Assembly (NCBI GenBank): GCA_018873225.1
Contig: JAEILZ010000001.1
Coordinates: forward strand, 3,534,001 to 3,598,000
Source: [Phialemoniopsis] sp. UDSM-2020
Lineage: Eukaryota > Ascomycota > Sordariomycetes > Thyridiales > Thyridiaceae
Reading direction: 5' to 3'
Length of the DNA: 64,000 bases
The notes beneath the pieces were generated by a model, which saw only the letters and a list, made by a program, of their open reading frames with translations, was not told the DNA's origin and did not search any database. Position 1 is the first letter of the stretch. Every line of letters starts with the position of its first letter. Position numbers and translations under genes: made by a program. Shown in pieces: positions 33,649-46,412 of this stretch.

Positions 33649-36600
33649 TCACTCATCGTCCATGGTCCAGACATTTGGACCGGCTTGCTGGAGTGCAGCC
33701 CGGAGACGATTCTTGACGCCGTCCCGCTTGGCAAACTTCTCCCGGATCGCTCGCTTCTCCTCCTCGTTGTACATGGTGACCTTCTTGCGCGTGGGAGTTC
33801 CGGCCCTGCCGCCCATCGAGCCAACCGACGATGTCAGCGCTGGTGAGAAGACCGACGCCCGCTTCTGCGGCGTGTTGAGCGGCGTGCCCTCACGGCTTGC
33901 AGCGCCGTTGAGGCCCAGCTTGCGCATTTGCGCTTCGAGCACGTCGATATCACCGCTGCGCTTCTCCACCATTGAAGTCATCTTGGTGATGGTGCGCATG
34001 ACGGCGTCCACCGTGGGCGCCGCAGCGCCCGTCTTGCCGCCGCCAGCCGCAACAATCTTGGTCTTGAGCATGGTGAGAGACTGCTCAGCCTCAGCAAGCA
34101 GCTTGGAGAAGGCGGTGAATCCGCGTCGCAGGTCGTTCTGCTGCGCGGCCTGCTCGGCGCTAAGAGGCTGCGAGCGCGTGGCTGCTAGCAGTGAGGGGTC
34201 TGCCTGGGCCGTCACGACTTTCTTAACATCGTTCTCCTTGGCTCGCAGGCGCGCCAGCTCCTTCGCCAGTTCCTGGCACGAGTCCAGCATGGCATCGACA
34301 TCTTTGACACGGGCCTGCTCCAGGTTCTGAGCGAGCTTCTGCTCGATGATTTCTTGGCAGTCTCCAACCTCGCATAGAATCCAGCCCTCCTCATTCTCAA
34401 GATCTTCCACCTGCTTCTGGTCCTTGTGGCCCTCGATTTCTCCACTATGACCGGCAATGAACTCTTTCAAATGTCTGGCGTTGACGGCCAGGCACTGAAT
34501 CATGCGGTTGATATCCCGATACACTGCCTCGGCTTGGTCTGCGATGGAAGGTCCGGATTGGGGTGTCTCGCCCAGCTTGTACACGAACTCTGCAAGCTGT
34601 AGCGTCGGTTCGACGGGCTGGGCAAGTTCGTCCTCGAGAAGCTCGTAATCGTCATCGATGAGATTACGTACTTCTCCGGTCTGCTTCTTCTGAATTCTTC
34701 GCTGCTCCTGGACGTTGACATCTTCGACTGGCGTTGCGCGGCCCAGTCTAGGGACGCTAGCCGAAGGGGCCTGCCTTGCTCCCAAGATATTGGAGGCCAT
34801 GTGCGGCGCACTAACCGAGCGAGATGCTTCCGGGAACCGCGCGCTGAGTCTGCCTGCGAACTGGCCCTGAGCACGCACTGGACTAGGCGATCTGGGACTA
34901 GTGGCCAGAGGCGGCTGGAAGACCGGGGCATTTTGCGAGACTTCACCGAACAGACGATTGCCTTGCGCTCTATTCGCCTGCGACGCATTGGAGAACAAGC
35001 TGCCACTGACGCCAGCAAAAGAGCTCTGGGGTGTAAAACCGGGGGTCGTACCAAAGTCGGTGGTCGTCGTGGGACTAAGATCTTGAGCCACGTCGACCCC
35101 ACTGCCCTCAGTGCCGGCTTCAGACCCGCCAGCCTCTTCCTCATCATCCTCCCCATCGCCTTCTGAGACCTCGCCTTCCTCATGCTCATCATCATCATCC
35201 TCATAGTCTTGCTCCTCATCGTCGTCAATGTCACCCTCCTCTGAAAGTTCTTCCTCGGAACTACTGGGAATCTGCTCTGCGGCAGCTTTAGCAGCGGCGA
35301 AGAATGGATTGGTTGGTAGGATCTCCGGCGCCTTCATGGTGGTTTTAGATGTGAAGTCTGGCGGGAACTTGGCAGGCTCTGGCTTGGCTTTGGTAGCCTG
35401 GGGCGATGGGTCCGGTGGCAGCGGGGCATCTTCCACAGAAGGTAATGGCTTGTCCATGGGGACAGCCGCCTCGGGCGTTTTGCTCTGGACCGTTGTTGGG
35501 TCAGGAGGCAACGGCGGCTCGGCCACAGCCTTGACAGGGGTCTTGGAAAAGATGTTGTGGGACTTGGCCGAGGCAGCAGATGATGACGAAGACTCGCCCA
35601 AAGGATAAGTCGCCTTGCTGGTGGTGTCAGGTGGGAGCGGCTCTTGGCTCGCTTCCTCCACCTTGATTTTAGGGGTCTCATCCGCGGAGGACGGTTTCTC
35701 GGATGCAACAGGCTTAGGTGTGCCAAAGATGGTGCTGCTGCTGGTGGCGAAGGGATTTTGTTTCGGCTGACCAAATATGCTGCCAGAGCTTGGTGGCTTA
35801 GGCTGGTTATCAAAAATGCTTCCTGACCCTTGCGACTTAGGTTGACTTCCAAATATACTGCTAGAGGTTGCTTGCGGGGTTCCATTCGAAGTTCCACCGA
35901 AGAACTTGGACGGTGCAGGTGTAGCAGTAGGGGTGGTAGACTCAAAGATGGACTTTGGTTTCGCCGGCTCGGTAGCAACAGGTGTCGTGGCGTCCATATC
36001 TTCGTCCTTGGACTCGACCGCGTCGGGGGTTTTAGCTGTCTCACCGAGCGAGAGGAATCCGGACCCAAACGGAGATGCGCCACTGCTCGGTTTCTGCGGT
36101 TCATTATCTTTAGCAGATGCAGGGTCTGCCTTGAAGGTAGTGCCGAGAACGAAAGGCGTCGAGCCAAAAGCCGGCTTCGCATCGGGCTTAGATGCAGGCG
36201 GCGGGAAGGATGTTTGAGTATCCATTGACGTGCTGGAAGCGAACGAGCCGGCGGGCTTGCTGGAACCAAAAACACTGCTTCCAGTAGTTGTAGAACCCAA
36301 CGACCCAAAACCACCCTTGTTCGCGAAGCCGGCGAAACCACCGCTGCCCGGAGAGGAAGATGATGCACTCGCAAAAGGATTGGCGGGTGCGGCGCCTCCA
36401 TTTCCAAAGCTTGACTGGCCAAACGCAGGAGCCGGTGTTGACGTCGAGGCAGATGCCCAAGGAGAGGCTTTCTGACCGCCCATACCCATGACGGATGACT
36501 GGCCAAAGGCTGGCGCCGCAGGCTTTGCGCCAAGAGAAGGTGTGCCGAACGACGGCGCTCCAAAAGACGGGGCACCGAATTTCGGTGCACTAGCCGCTGG

Positions 36601-38252
36601 CGCGGCGCCGAAAGAGCTTGAGCCGAAAGCAGGCGCAGGGCTTGAAGTGCCGGTAGTCGCACCAAACGCGCCCGAGCCGAAGGGGGATGCAGCGGCTTTG
36701 GAAGCGAAGCCACCGCCCTGAGGAGACGGTGCCGAGCCAAAAGCAGTGGCCGTCACCGGCGTGGCAGCGGACGCGGGCTGAGATGCCCCAGAATCCTGCA
36801 CTGCAGCGAGGCCGGGATATGTTGTTCCTTCCCGAATGGACTCGTTGTAGACGATCCACCAAGAAGCCAGCACACCTTCATTGTTCAAGACCCAGAGGCC
36901 GGGGAGAGGTCCCGGCGACTCGTCCATTTCATCTGTGGGGATAGGCTTGTAGACCTTGTCCTTCGCAGACAAGTCAAGAGCAGCACCGATAGGGAAGGTC
37001 TCGCTGTAATCCTCAGCCATGGGGACCTGGGCTCGCTTAGAATCATCGGCAAGCTCAGTGGTGGTGTACACACCCGCGACCTTCTCTGCCGGCGCACTGC
37101 TGGTGAGGGGAGTCTTCGACTTGGTGATCAGACCGATGTTTTCTGCAGCCGTCGAAGAGATGATGAGAAGATCTTGTAGATTGGGCGGGAAGTCGCGCAG
37201 TCTCAGAATGGAGTGATGAGGAGTCTTTTCACCGTACGGATCGACGGGATCTTGTAGGCTCTGGAATACAAAGGAACCATCCTGTTGTTTCGTAGCAACG
37301 TGGTAGGCGGACTTGCCATCGCCGTTGGTAGGGTTATGAACCAGCAACCAGACCGTGTTAGCCAGCCAGGCAATAGAAGCAACTATCGTGCACGTTAGCA
37401 GGAGTCCGCGCCGTCAAGTCAGAAGTCAAGAAAACTCACCATGGTAGTCACCGAGCTTAGGAGGCTTTGGAATTTGCCCCTGCTCCTGACCATCGGGTTT
37501 CATCTGTATGACTGTGCCGTCCGCCATGCCGGCGACGATCTGTGTACCCTTGTTGCTCCAGGTAACGCAGCTTACCTGGCTCTTTATAGCAGATTCTTTG
37601 CGCTCGCCCAAGTGAGCCATCAACAGATTTCCGTTGTTCGTCACAATAGCGCAAAAGTCGGACGTCTTGGGCATCGGATTGGGAGCGAGCGCTCGCAAGG
37701 TTTCGCCATTCGTAGACAGCTCAAAAGTCGACTGAGTCGAGCCTCCAGAAAGTGCATCGACATTGTAGACGGCCAATCCTCCACCAGTCTCAGCGGAGAG
37801 TATGAGGTATTGCTCGTCAGCCGAGAAGGCAACTTGTGACAGGCGAACCGGTAGCGGTATCTTGACTTGCGGCTGGAGCTGCCGAACCTCGGACTCGCCC
37901 TCTTTTGGGGCTTCGAACGCTTTTCGGACAGCTTCTGTGGTAGCGACGTGAACAGCATCTGGTCCGGCTGCGGCAACAAGACCTTTTTGTGACGCGATGG
38001 AGATGAGCGATGCGGTTGGCGCAGGTAGATCGGTCCACTTCGAAGTAAGCTGGACTTTTGCATCTCCGGCAAGAGATAGAAAGCCGAGGCCCTGGTCACC
38101 AGTTAGCTCTGGGGAGATAAGTGCAAGGTGAGAAGATCTTGAGCTACCTCTGTCTGAATGAGCGCGAGCGGCTCTCCTTCTACCAGTCCTCCTGCCCCTC
38201 CGGCACTACCTGCCATGGCAGCGCCCGAGTTGCCAAAGCTGCTGAAGGCCAT
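33649..38252 (-). CDS. NUP159: Nucleoporin NUP159 (NUP214 homologue), 1496 aa, 3 exons
   Basis: FG-nucleoporin of the cytoplasmic face of the nuclear pore, which anchors the DEAD-box helicase Dbp5 during mRNA export. Exons 38252-38148, 38091-37440 and 37382-33649 join in frame (introns 56 and 57 nt, first with branch CTAAC). The first junction gives IQTE-GLGFLSLAGDAKV and the second DYH-VASIAWLANTVWLLVHNP, both propeller strands. Residues 1 to about 450 are the N-terminal beta-propeller. About 460-960 is an FG domain with many FG, FGxxxFG, SFG and SxFG units, interrupted by spacers of the form PEPLPPDPT. A very acidic block (EEELSEEGDIDDDEEQDYED, about 975-1025) follows. The C-terminal 350 residues contain coiled-coil segments (AQNLEQARVKDVDAMLDSC, LTMLKTKIV) for assembly with the Nup82 complex, then a basic tail ending in WTMDDE. 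Divergently paired with PUP1. Confidence 0.93.
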
Positions 38253-39112
38253 GACCGTCGCAATGTAGCCGCCTTTGGAGAGAGGACCCGAAGTTCATAA
38301 ACTCGACCTCCTTCTCATCGAGAGGCGGCTAGGCTAGCGATCTGGGGTTGGCGATCGCTCTATAATGCAAATGCGATTGGCTTTGTTTGAGGTTGAGGGT
38401 GGTGATAATGTTGACAGTGGAATAGTCTTCTCGGAATGGGTGAAATCCAAGAAGCTTTCTCGGCCGCAGGAAGGAGTATTCAAATATCAGCCGAATTAAG
38501 TCGCAGCCTAATGAGACTGAAGTGAGGTGGACGATAAGCTGAACCAAGACAAAGTAAAAGTAGGTAGCTTTTGTTGGCTGGGATCAATGGTGGTGGTGTA
38601 GCTCCAGAGACGCGGTTCTGCCTTTCCTCACCTACCCGACCCACCAAAAAAGTTAGGTACCCCTGCCACTGCCATAGCTTTGGCTGCTTGCCTTGCCCAG
38701 CCAAGCCCAGCAAAGTCTCCAAATCACGTGCGGGGCTAGGCAGCTTCAAGAGGTATCGCAGCCGGGATCAGGACCCATCCAAAGCTTTGGCCAATCACGA
38801 GTCCTAGCACCCGACCGCGTCTCAGAGAGCTTCCAATCGGTGCCTTGCAGTAGCTGCGACGCCTGAAGGCAGCTTTTAGCCTCGTCATCAGCGTAGGAGC
38901 ACCTAACCTTTGCCTTCCACCACGACCGTCACCCAAACGAATCGATTAGAATTCATCCTCCGCCATCTACCACCATCATCCCCACCGTTTACCTCTACCC
39001 GAATCGATATCTGCCACGGCGATTCGACCTGGAGGATCGCAAATAGACCTTTTCTTGTCGCCAGGATAGCCGTGCCTCCCCTGGCCTGCTCGCATCCCAT
39101 CCATTCCTCACA
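38253..39112. promoter_or_regulatory. Shared divergent promoter region NUP159 / PUP1
   Basis: 860 bp between the start codons of NUP159 (-) and PUP1 (+), so both promoters must lie here. A palindromic CACGTG box is at 38725-38730, roughly midway. Near 38610-38700 there are CT/AC-rich tracts. No gene is visible. Function of the CACGTG is inference; this hexamer binds bHLH factors in fungi. Confidence 0.55.
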
Positions 39113-40073
39113 ATGCCCGGCTTCGATTTCTCAAACTACAACCGCAATGCGGCCCTGCACTCCCGCGGCGTACCGCTGCCCAAGGCGACCAGCACAGGTA
39201 CCACCATTGTGGGATGCATATATGATGGTGGTGTGGTGGTGAGTACTTGCTATTCTCTAAAGCCATCAAACTCAAGCTTCTCCCATAGATAAGCCGCCCA
39301 TCGGAGGAGTATCAATAGGAGAAGCAGAGTTCGAACCCCAGCAGGACCTGAGACTGACAGGAAGCGCGCACTTATAGATTGCCGCCGATACTCGCGCGAC
39401 GTCAGGTCCCATCGTCGCCGACAAGAACTGCGAGAAGCTGCACTACATCGCGCCTCAGATCTGGTGCGCCGGCGCCGGCACAGCGGCCGATACCGAGTTC
39501 ACCACGGCCCTCATCTCCTCCCAGCTCGAGCTGCACTCGCTGTCTACGGGCCGCAAGCCCCGCGTCGTCACCTGCATGACCCTGCTCAAGCAACACCTCT
39601 TCCGCTACCAGGGCCACATCGGCGCCTATCTCGTCGTGGCCGGCGTCGACCCCACGGGCACCCACCTCTTCACCGTCCACGCCCACGGCAGCACCGACAA
39701 GCTACCCTACGTGACCATGGGCTCCGGCTCCCTCGCCGCCATGTCCGTCTTCGAGACCCGGTGGAAACCCTCGCTGACCCAGGAGGAGGCCGTCAAGCTG
39801 TGCTCGGAGGCCATCGAGGCCGGTATCTTCAACGATCTCGGCTCCGGCTCCAATGTCGACGTCGCCATCATCACCAAGGAGAAGACCACGCTCAAGCGCA
39901 ACTACATCAAGCCTAACGAGCGCAGCCAGAAGCTCAAGAGCTACGCCTTCAAGAAGGGCACAACCGCCGTGCTCAACGAAAAGGTCATCCGCAAGGAGGA
40001 GATTGGCAACTTTTTGAGCGTGCACGAGATCCCCGTTGGTCAGGACACGGAGAAGATGGACCTCGACTCATAA
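39113..40073 (+). CDS. PUP1: 20S proteasome subunit beta-2 (PUP1, trypsin-like site), 273 aa
   Basis: Catalytic beta-2 subunit of the 20S proteasome. Exons 39113-39238 and 39378-40073 flank a 139-nt intron (GTGAGT ... ATAG). The propeptide is [20 protein letters not shown]... and ends in a Gly (29) directly before the mature threonine Thr30 ([11 protein letters not shown]), where autocleavage occurs. The catalytic partners are where they should be: Asp46 (mature Asp17, in IAADTRAT) and Lys62 (mature Lys33, in NCEKLHY). [12 protein letters not shown] and [10 protein letters not shown] are family segments, and the long C-terminal arm (KERSQ-like, about residues 225-273) that embraces beta-3 is present. 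The extra acidic tail EKMDLDS is unremarkable. Start is the first ATG with the conserved [11 protein letters not shown] sequence. Confidence 0.97.
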
Positions 40074-40789
40074 GAATGGGGTACTACTGCAAGGGAGCGG
40101 GAATGACGGATGGGCAACGGGTTCTGCGCTGTATTCATGTACCATAAACTCACGGACACAATGGCATTGCAAATTGATTGACTTGTTTTCAACTGAACTA
40201 TAAAGTCGCCTATTGGGCATAGTATCATCAGATCCTCCTCAGTGTCGAATGCTGGAGGTAGACTTGCCTATGTGTTTACTGATGCCACATCAAAGGATGT
40301 GATTCCGCCATTCGATGTACATAGGGCATCAAAGGAAAAGAGGCGAAGGAAACAGAAGCAAGTGGAAAAGCGTGAAATAGACCAGAGGCACAAAATGACA
40401 GGAGTAGGTGAGGCAAGGGAAAGAACACGAAAAGGACATCCGTATGAACTGGACAACCGATGACATTCCAGGATTCGTCCAGCACAGCTGATAGCCCTAA
40501 TATCTGTCCAGGGACATACTTGTACTTCACTCATGCCTCTCCTCTCTGGTAGGTCATGGATGCCCTTTGTGTCATTCACTTCTTTGTTTTCCTGCCCCAG
40601 TGGATCAGGAGAACAGTCACTTGGAGAGATATCATTCACATATGAGATTTCATAAAGAAAAAGAAATTACCAGAATGTCAAGTGCAATCTTTAAAAAATT
40701 CTAGAGAAATTAGAAAAAATCTAAATAAATCAGAAAATAGCTTAAAAAAATGCCAAAAAAAATTCGCGTTTACACACGCGATTTTTTCA
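40074..40789. other. Intergenic, 3' flank of PUP1
   Basis: About 700 bp with no supported gene. Composition becomes A/T-rich from about 40640, with A-runs and a CGCG...CGCG hairpin at 40765-40780 just beyond the 3' end of the tRNA-His gene. Confidence 0.5.
40755..40762 (-). terminator. RNA polymerase III terminator candidate (T8)
   Basis: On the minus strand, downstream of the tRNA-His gene, the transcript meets a hairpin (CGCGT stem, 40765-40780) and then eight consecutive T residues. A run of four or more T ends Pol III transcription. An earlier run of six A on that strand does not count. Confidence 0.6.
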
Positions 40790-40909
40790 TGTCATTGCCA
40801 GGAGTCGAACCTGGGCCATCACAGTTTTTGTGCATGAACAATACAAGTAATTAAACAAGTAATTATTCACTAACCACAATGTGAGATTCTACCGCTATAC
40901 TACAATGAC
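40790..40909 (-). tRNA. tRNA-His (anticodon GUG) with 49-nt intron
   Basis: Read on the minus strand: acceptor stem GTCATTG pairs perfectly with CAATGAC, discriminator base A. Anticodon stem TCACA/TGTGA is perfect and holds the loop TTGTGG + C, so the anticodon is GTG (His). T arm is CCAGG-TTCGACT-CCTGG with five pairs and a clear B box. The intron (40873-40825) sits after the base 3' of the anticodon, the canonical eukaryotic place. The D arm (GTAT-AGCGGTA-GAAT) has a G-U, a T-G and one A-A mismatch, so it is somewhat weak; the gene may be functional or slightly decayed. The intron carries a direct repeat, AATTACTTG twice. Confidence 0.8.
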
Positions 40910-43900
40910 TAGTGAATGTGAGTTATTTTTAGAAACAATTTCTTTATCTTATACAGGTTGTTGCAATTGATCCCAATTGCTGGTGAAGTATCGAAACCCT
41001 AGCACAGGATGAATGAGAACCACAGTGTGAAGTCATGATTGGCAACCCTGTTGAAAAGAAGCCATAAGTAAATAATTCACCAAACAAAGGACAAAGAGCC
41101 CGGCAGATGGAACAAATGACTTGCATTCATCAAAGCCTTAGACTCGAATAAGTCGGTGAAGATTATTTCTTCTGTTATTATCTTGATCTATGGTGCTGCC
41201 AAGGATCACCGCTTACAAGAGTATGAGAGGGCTCCCAATATGATTTTGGTTAGATGTGGCGATTAGCGGAATTTGCTGCACTCAATTTGACAGCCCGTAA
41301 TGGCAATTCATGGCCAGAATAATACAAGGTTTCATTCCCATGCGGCATGGACACGGATGGATCATGTGCGTAGTGACAATTCGGGAAGCACTATCCTGGG
41401 GGCCATCTGCTAAACCAAACAAAAGCTGAACTTGGTAGATCTAGATCATTTGTGCCAATGACAACACTGACGGTAAACACCGAAGGCCGTTGAAACCTGT
41501 GGGCAGCACAACATAAGTACCTGTCTGATCCGATAGAAAAGGGAATAAATATTGACACGACTTGGTAGTCATCAAGGACGAGGCTAAGAAGCACATAACA
41601 TGGCAGGTTCGCTCGTACGCAAAACACCCGCTCTGAAAGGACAAAGTCAGCACTCATCCTGTCCGGGCCTGTGGGAGTGTGCCCTTTCTCCATGACTCGG
41701 AACGCCTGACTTTCGACCAAGATTGTTGCCGAAAAGTCTACTGTGGATGAAGATGAAACTTTGGTTTGATGTAGCAATGACGCGAGAATCGAAACTCCCT
41801 TTGCGCATTCAATCATGACCAGCTTCGAAGCACGGCTTATGATAGTATAACTGCATGCCAGGCAGCGCGAGCCGGTTGGAGCTCTGCGATGCGTAGAAAC
41901 AAGCTTAATGCTCGCTAGAGCTGTTGAGCTCCAATACGGCATCCTGTCAACGGACGGCTTCAGAAGCGGCGTCGATTTTAGCGGACTATTGGTCCTGCTG
42001 GCCTCGATCGAGGCCAGTGCGGATCCACGGCGGGCGGAACCCAGACCCTGCCGGAGAGACCAAGCGCTACGACCGGTCACTCTAGGCTCGCGGGCTGGGC
42101 TCTCGCCTGTCTTGTAGATGCGGAGCATCTGTCCAAAATAAGGATTAGTACAGTGGTTGTGGATGTCTGTCCGTGTAAATGACTTCGTAATGATATTGCG
42201 ATCTAGCCACGACGCGCCGAGTCAGGAGAGCGGATGTAGAGCCGGAGTGGTCAGGCTTGTCAGGGTCGGCAGCGCACGAGCGATGTTATTGTAAGTAACC
42301 AACACGAACCCTGGCTGGACCCTGTTTCTGGGGTAGTACTGTACGGTAGCATTACGCTAGCATTTGGTCATGGGCTTGCAGAAGTCAGAAGCCATCTCGT
42401 GTATTGTTTCCCCCAGCCGACGGAAAGTGGCATCTACCCTGGCAAACCTAGCAATGTTAAATTAAGACGAGGCACAGGGCTCGTCGCCACAGATAGTACA
42501 AGTGAAAGGTTTTCTGGTATGAGCGGCAACGTAATTGGAGGCGAATTGGTGGCTGTGGCTGATGAAAACAAGAAATGGGAAGCGGGAGGTAAACGAGAAA
42601 AATCAGACACACGACATGACATGCCAGGTATGTACGGAGTAGAGATGTGCAAGGCCATTGGTGCTAGTAAAACAACTGTTTTGCTGGTTCTGAGACGGCG
42701 ACTCTGAAACGGAGCGAGCTGTTGGAGGTGTGGGCAGTGATCGACAGCACAGCACAGCGAGATCGAGAGACAGCGAGCAAAATAGGGGGAGGAAAAAGCC
42801 ACCATCAAACCAAATGTACGTAGTCTATGTACCCCGTACTTCTCATTTCAAGGTGGCTGCCGTTAGTGGTCCAAGGCCCTGTGACCTGTTCCAATTATAT
42901 GCTCGAGGTGCCTGGTGCTTTTCCGTTTGGGGACTGGGAAGCCCTCGAGGCTTTCCCCCTAGACCTCGTTTGGAGCACTCTGGAGGGCCTTCTTCTGCTT
43001 CGATGGTGGTCCTGGAGCATTTTTGGACTGTCCCGCCAGCCCGCCGTGTCCACTCAGCTCCAATTACGATGGACCTGGCCTCCCGACTAGCGTGGCCCGC
43101 GAGTGGGTTTCGACGGGTGTACCTGGACCTGTCCTGGGGACAGACCGCACTGGAACAGGCAATCCGTACGGAGTACACTGGCGCAAGTCTCCACGCTGCC
43201 ATGGTGCGTGTGGGTGTCCATCATGGACCATGTCTCTCCCCAACTGGGTCTCGCTGGGTCTCGTCATTCCCACCTCCTGTTGTGCTCCCTCCCTCCGTCG
43301 AGCCACCATCTGCACATTTGCGTTTGACAGCTTGTGAAATCTCACCCCTTTCCATCTGTCGAGACCCTTTTTTTTCTCTCCCGCACTTCTTTGTCTCTGT
43401 TCCTCGTTGTCGAATGCATGTGCTTCCCCTTGCAGCAGTATCGTCAACGGCTACTCCAACCTGCAGCACAACACGGGGCAAGACAAGCCATAGCCGTGTT
43501 CCCTGTCACTAACAAGCGCAAACCCAGTGCTTCTCCTGCTGGCACCGCCCACCTTTCCACCCCTGCGCCCCTAATCCTGCTGGGGCCTCACGAAAATCAC
43601 CACTCCTGATTCGAGCATCTTGTCACAGAAACCTGTTATCCTTGCTATCGACTCCTCGGCCACACCCAACACTCCTCTGTGTTGCGAGCAGACACGAGCG
43701 CACTCACTCTTTCTGATCTGCTTCGAAAACGAAGACGTCGATTTTCGCCTTCAGCGATCAGCCCGTTGGCAAACCGCCCAATCTCGAGCTTTGCTTGCTA
43801 CGACCCCTGCATTGTTCGACGCATTCTCCCGCGGTTCTTGCCGCTCTTCGCAGTTTGGGCTGGGTCCAGGTTCATGCGACACCCTACACGACCACGCCTG

Positions 43901-44182
43901 ACCAGACTGTACTCCTCCGACTTGATTGAATCGCCTTTCGTCGTTTTGGCAACATAACTCATCGTGCTCATTGCCAAGACGACCTACTATTAGATCCTGC
44001 AAGACAGCTACGAATAGTGCAATCGAGGCGACTAAGCAACGAGAGAGAGGGCCCACGCTCATTCCAGCTACAGGTCTCGCCTTCGCAACACTTGAGTCGT
44101 GCTAGGGGACTTTCTAGTCGGCTCGAAGGATTGATCGATGGGTATTTAGACATCTAGGGTCTCGATTGAAACATTCTTCACC
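40910..44182. other. Long intergenic region, promoter of the NIF1-like gene
   Basis: About 3.3 kb with no gene I can support. A 245-codon ATG frame on the minus strand (41391-42128) has no recognisable motif. A frame at 42730-43512 lacks an ATG start and overlaps other frames. The motif TACGGAGTA appears at 42632-42640 and 43167-43175. The last kilobase (43330-44180) is pyrimidine- and CA-rich on the plus strand and probably includes the leader of the NIF1-like gene. Confidence 0.5.
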
Positions 44183-46412
44183 ATGTCGAACGACCGACCA
44201 AACTTCATCGACCTGAGGTCGCAGTCGCAGATGTCTGTATCGCGGCCCCTCAAGTCGCCGCGCCTCCATGTCGCCGGAGAGGTACCGCCAGAGCTCTCGC
44301 CCCTCGATGCATTCGCATTGCAGAGCCGCCTGCTAGCGAGGCAGTTGCAGGAAAGCGCCAACAGCGACAAGAGACTGAGCCGACTGCCGCCGCTGACGAC
44401 GGAGAGCCCTCTTGTGGTTCAGGGCCGTTCAGATTACTTTCGGTCCATGTCCCAAGATTCTGATCCTGAGAATGGAGAGGAGCTGCCACCACTCCAGCCC
44501 CCGCCCGGGCTGGGTCTGAGGACCGAGGTCGAAGAGAACCCTATAAGACCACAGTCGATGCATCCGCGAATGAGTCGTGTGCCACCAACTCCCGACGAGC
44601 CCATGCCTTCTCTGAACCAGGCCGCTCTTGACGAGATCCGGGGGCGCCAACCGAACAACCAAGATGAGGAAGGAAGCTACTTCGGGGCTAGGCAGGATCG
44701 TTCACCGTCCCCGATGGGCAGTTACTCTTCACATCGAGACGGCTCTCCCACACCTCATCCTACCGAACCAATTCCGCAGAGGTCTCCCCTACGAAGCAAT
44801 ACAGCACCTTCTCCCGAAAAGTTCAAGCAGAACCCGTTCGAGACAAATCCAGGTCTCGTACCGCCGCGCTCGATATTCCCTAAGCGCTCGTCAAGCATCA
44901 TGTCCTCGCCCATTGAGGTGACCGACGAGGAGAACCTGTCGTCCATGACCAATTCATTCTACTCCCAAGGCCCGCGGAAGCTCTCGGCGAGCAGCGGCTT
45001 GGCATCGCCAGTTCCTCCGTCGTTTCAGCGATCGCCTTCTATCTGCTCCGACATGTCGGCGCCCCTTCCTCGGCCCTCTTTCAACTTCTCTAGGCCTCTG
45101 AGCAGGGCTGGCACCCCCAGCTTCGACATGCCTGCTCGTCAAGCATCGTCAGATAGCCAAGCCTCATTCGTGCTGGCAGACGAGTCTGCGACTACGCCGA
45201 TCAGCATGCATAGCGAAGGGTTTCCTGACAACCTGACCGACGATGGCCGCGGCGGCGCACCCTCATACATCTACTCAAAGTTCACTTTGCCACGAGGCAA
45301 AGCTCTTCAACGATCTGGGGAGTTCCCTGAAGAACCAAGCAACGGGCATTCTCTACCTCAGAGCGGACAAGCACCTCCCTCACCGCCTACCAGGCCGTCA
45401 AGCTCAGCTGGTCTTGTCCCGAGGCCTTCATTGGAGAGAAGCAAATTGAGTACAGAGATTCTTGGCTCCTCGGATCCGACACCTTCGATCTCCAGCAGAC
45501 CTTCAACCGACCTTGGGCGGGAATCAGAGGACGTGCCACGTGGCCGAACACTCAAGTCACCGCTTCACGAGGTTACGAGGGCAGATAATGAAACTGTGGG
45601 AACTAGTGATACCGCAAGTACTATCAAGCCCAAATCTCAGCACACTCTCGCGTCGGCGGCGGACATCCCTGCCGAGGAGCATGTCGAGAAGGCGATTCAG
45701 CTGCACGAGAACGGGTCGTTGAACGAGTCAACGTATCACCTCCGGCACGCCGCCCGCCAGGGTCATCCCACCGGTATGCTCCTGTATGCTCTAGCTTGCA
45801 GACATGGATGGGGGATGCGGCCAAATCAGCGAGAAGGCGTGCAGTGGCTACGGAAGGCGGCCGAGTGCGCCGGTCTCGAGATCGCGGACGACGAGGACCA
45901 AATCAAGGAAGGCAGAAATATCGACTTCCTGGAGAATAAGACACGCAAGGCTCAATTCGCACTCAGTATTTACGAGCTTGGTGTGAGCCACATGAACGGG
46001 TGGGGCATTGAACAAGACAAGGCCCTGGCCTTGAGGTGCTTTGAGATTGCTGGATGTGAGTTTCTATGCTTCGAAAGAAGATCCAAGGAAGGCGCTAATC
46101 CATCTTATAGCTTGGGGCGATGTCGATGCACTGGCCGAAGCGGGCTTCTGTTACGCTCAAGGCGTCGGCTGCAAGAAGAATCTCAAGAAGAGCGCCAAAT
46201 TCTACCGGCAAGCCGAAGCCAAGGGTATGAGCATGGTGGGCAACAGCTGGTCAGTCTACACAACCATTTTAGGTCCTCATAATCTGGCGCACGAGCTGAC
46301 AAGTCAAAACAGGATCCACAAGTCAAAGTACAATGATGATGGGAAGGATGGCAAGAAGAAGACCCGGTCCAAGTCGCGCTCGCGCCACATCTTCGGCAAG
46401 AAGTCGACTTGA
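44183..46412 (+). CDS. nif1: Sel1-repeat protein, NIF1/DSF2-like, 703 aa, 3 exons
   Basis: Resembles the fungal family annotated as cell cycle inhibitor Nif1 (fission yeast Nif1 binds the mitotic kinase Nim1; budding yeast relative Dsf2). Exons 44183-46055, 46111-46249 and 46313-46412 join in frame. The N-terminal 480 residues are disordered, rich in Ser and Pro, with many SPxP-type sites that could be kinase targets. The C-terminal 200 residues carry Sel1/TPR-like repeats: HVEKAIQLHENGSLNESTYH, HAARQGHPTGMLLYALACRH, GWGMRPNQREGVQWLRKAAE, GVSHMNGWGIEQDKALALR and, across the two introns, SWGDVDALAEAGFCYAQGVG. The chain ends in a very basic tail KKKTRSKSRSRHIFGKK. Missing the last two small exons would truncate the final repeats. 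Family call is fairly confident, cell-cycle role is from the yeast literature. Confidence 0.85.

Noticed and set aside
41391..42128. 245-codon ATG frame on the minus strand
   Set aside because: No recognisable domain or family resemblance, no splice-supported extension; similar chance frames occur in other non-coding stretches of this window. Kept only as a weak possibility.
42730..43512. 260-codon frame upstream of the NIF1-like gene
   Set aside because: Starts at GTG, no motif, overlaps other frames on both strands; likely promoter/leader DNA.
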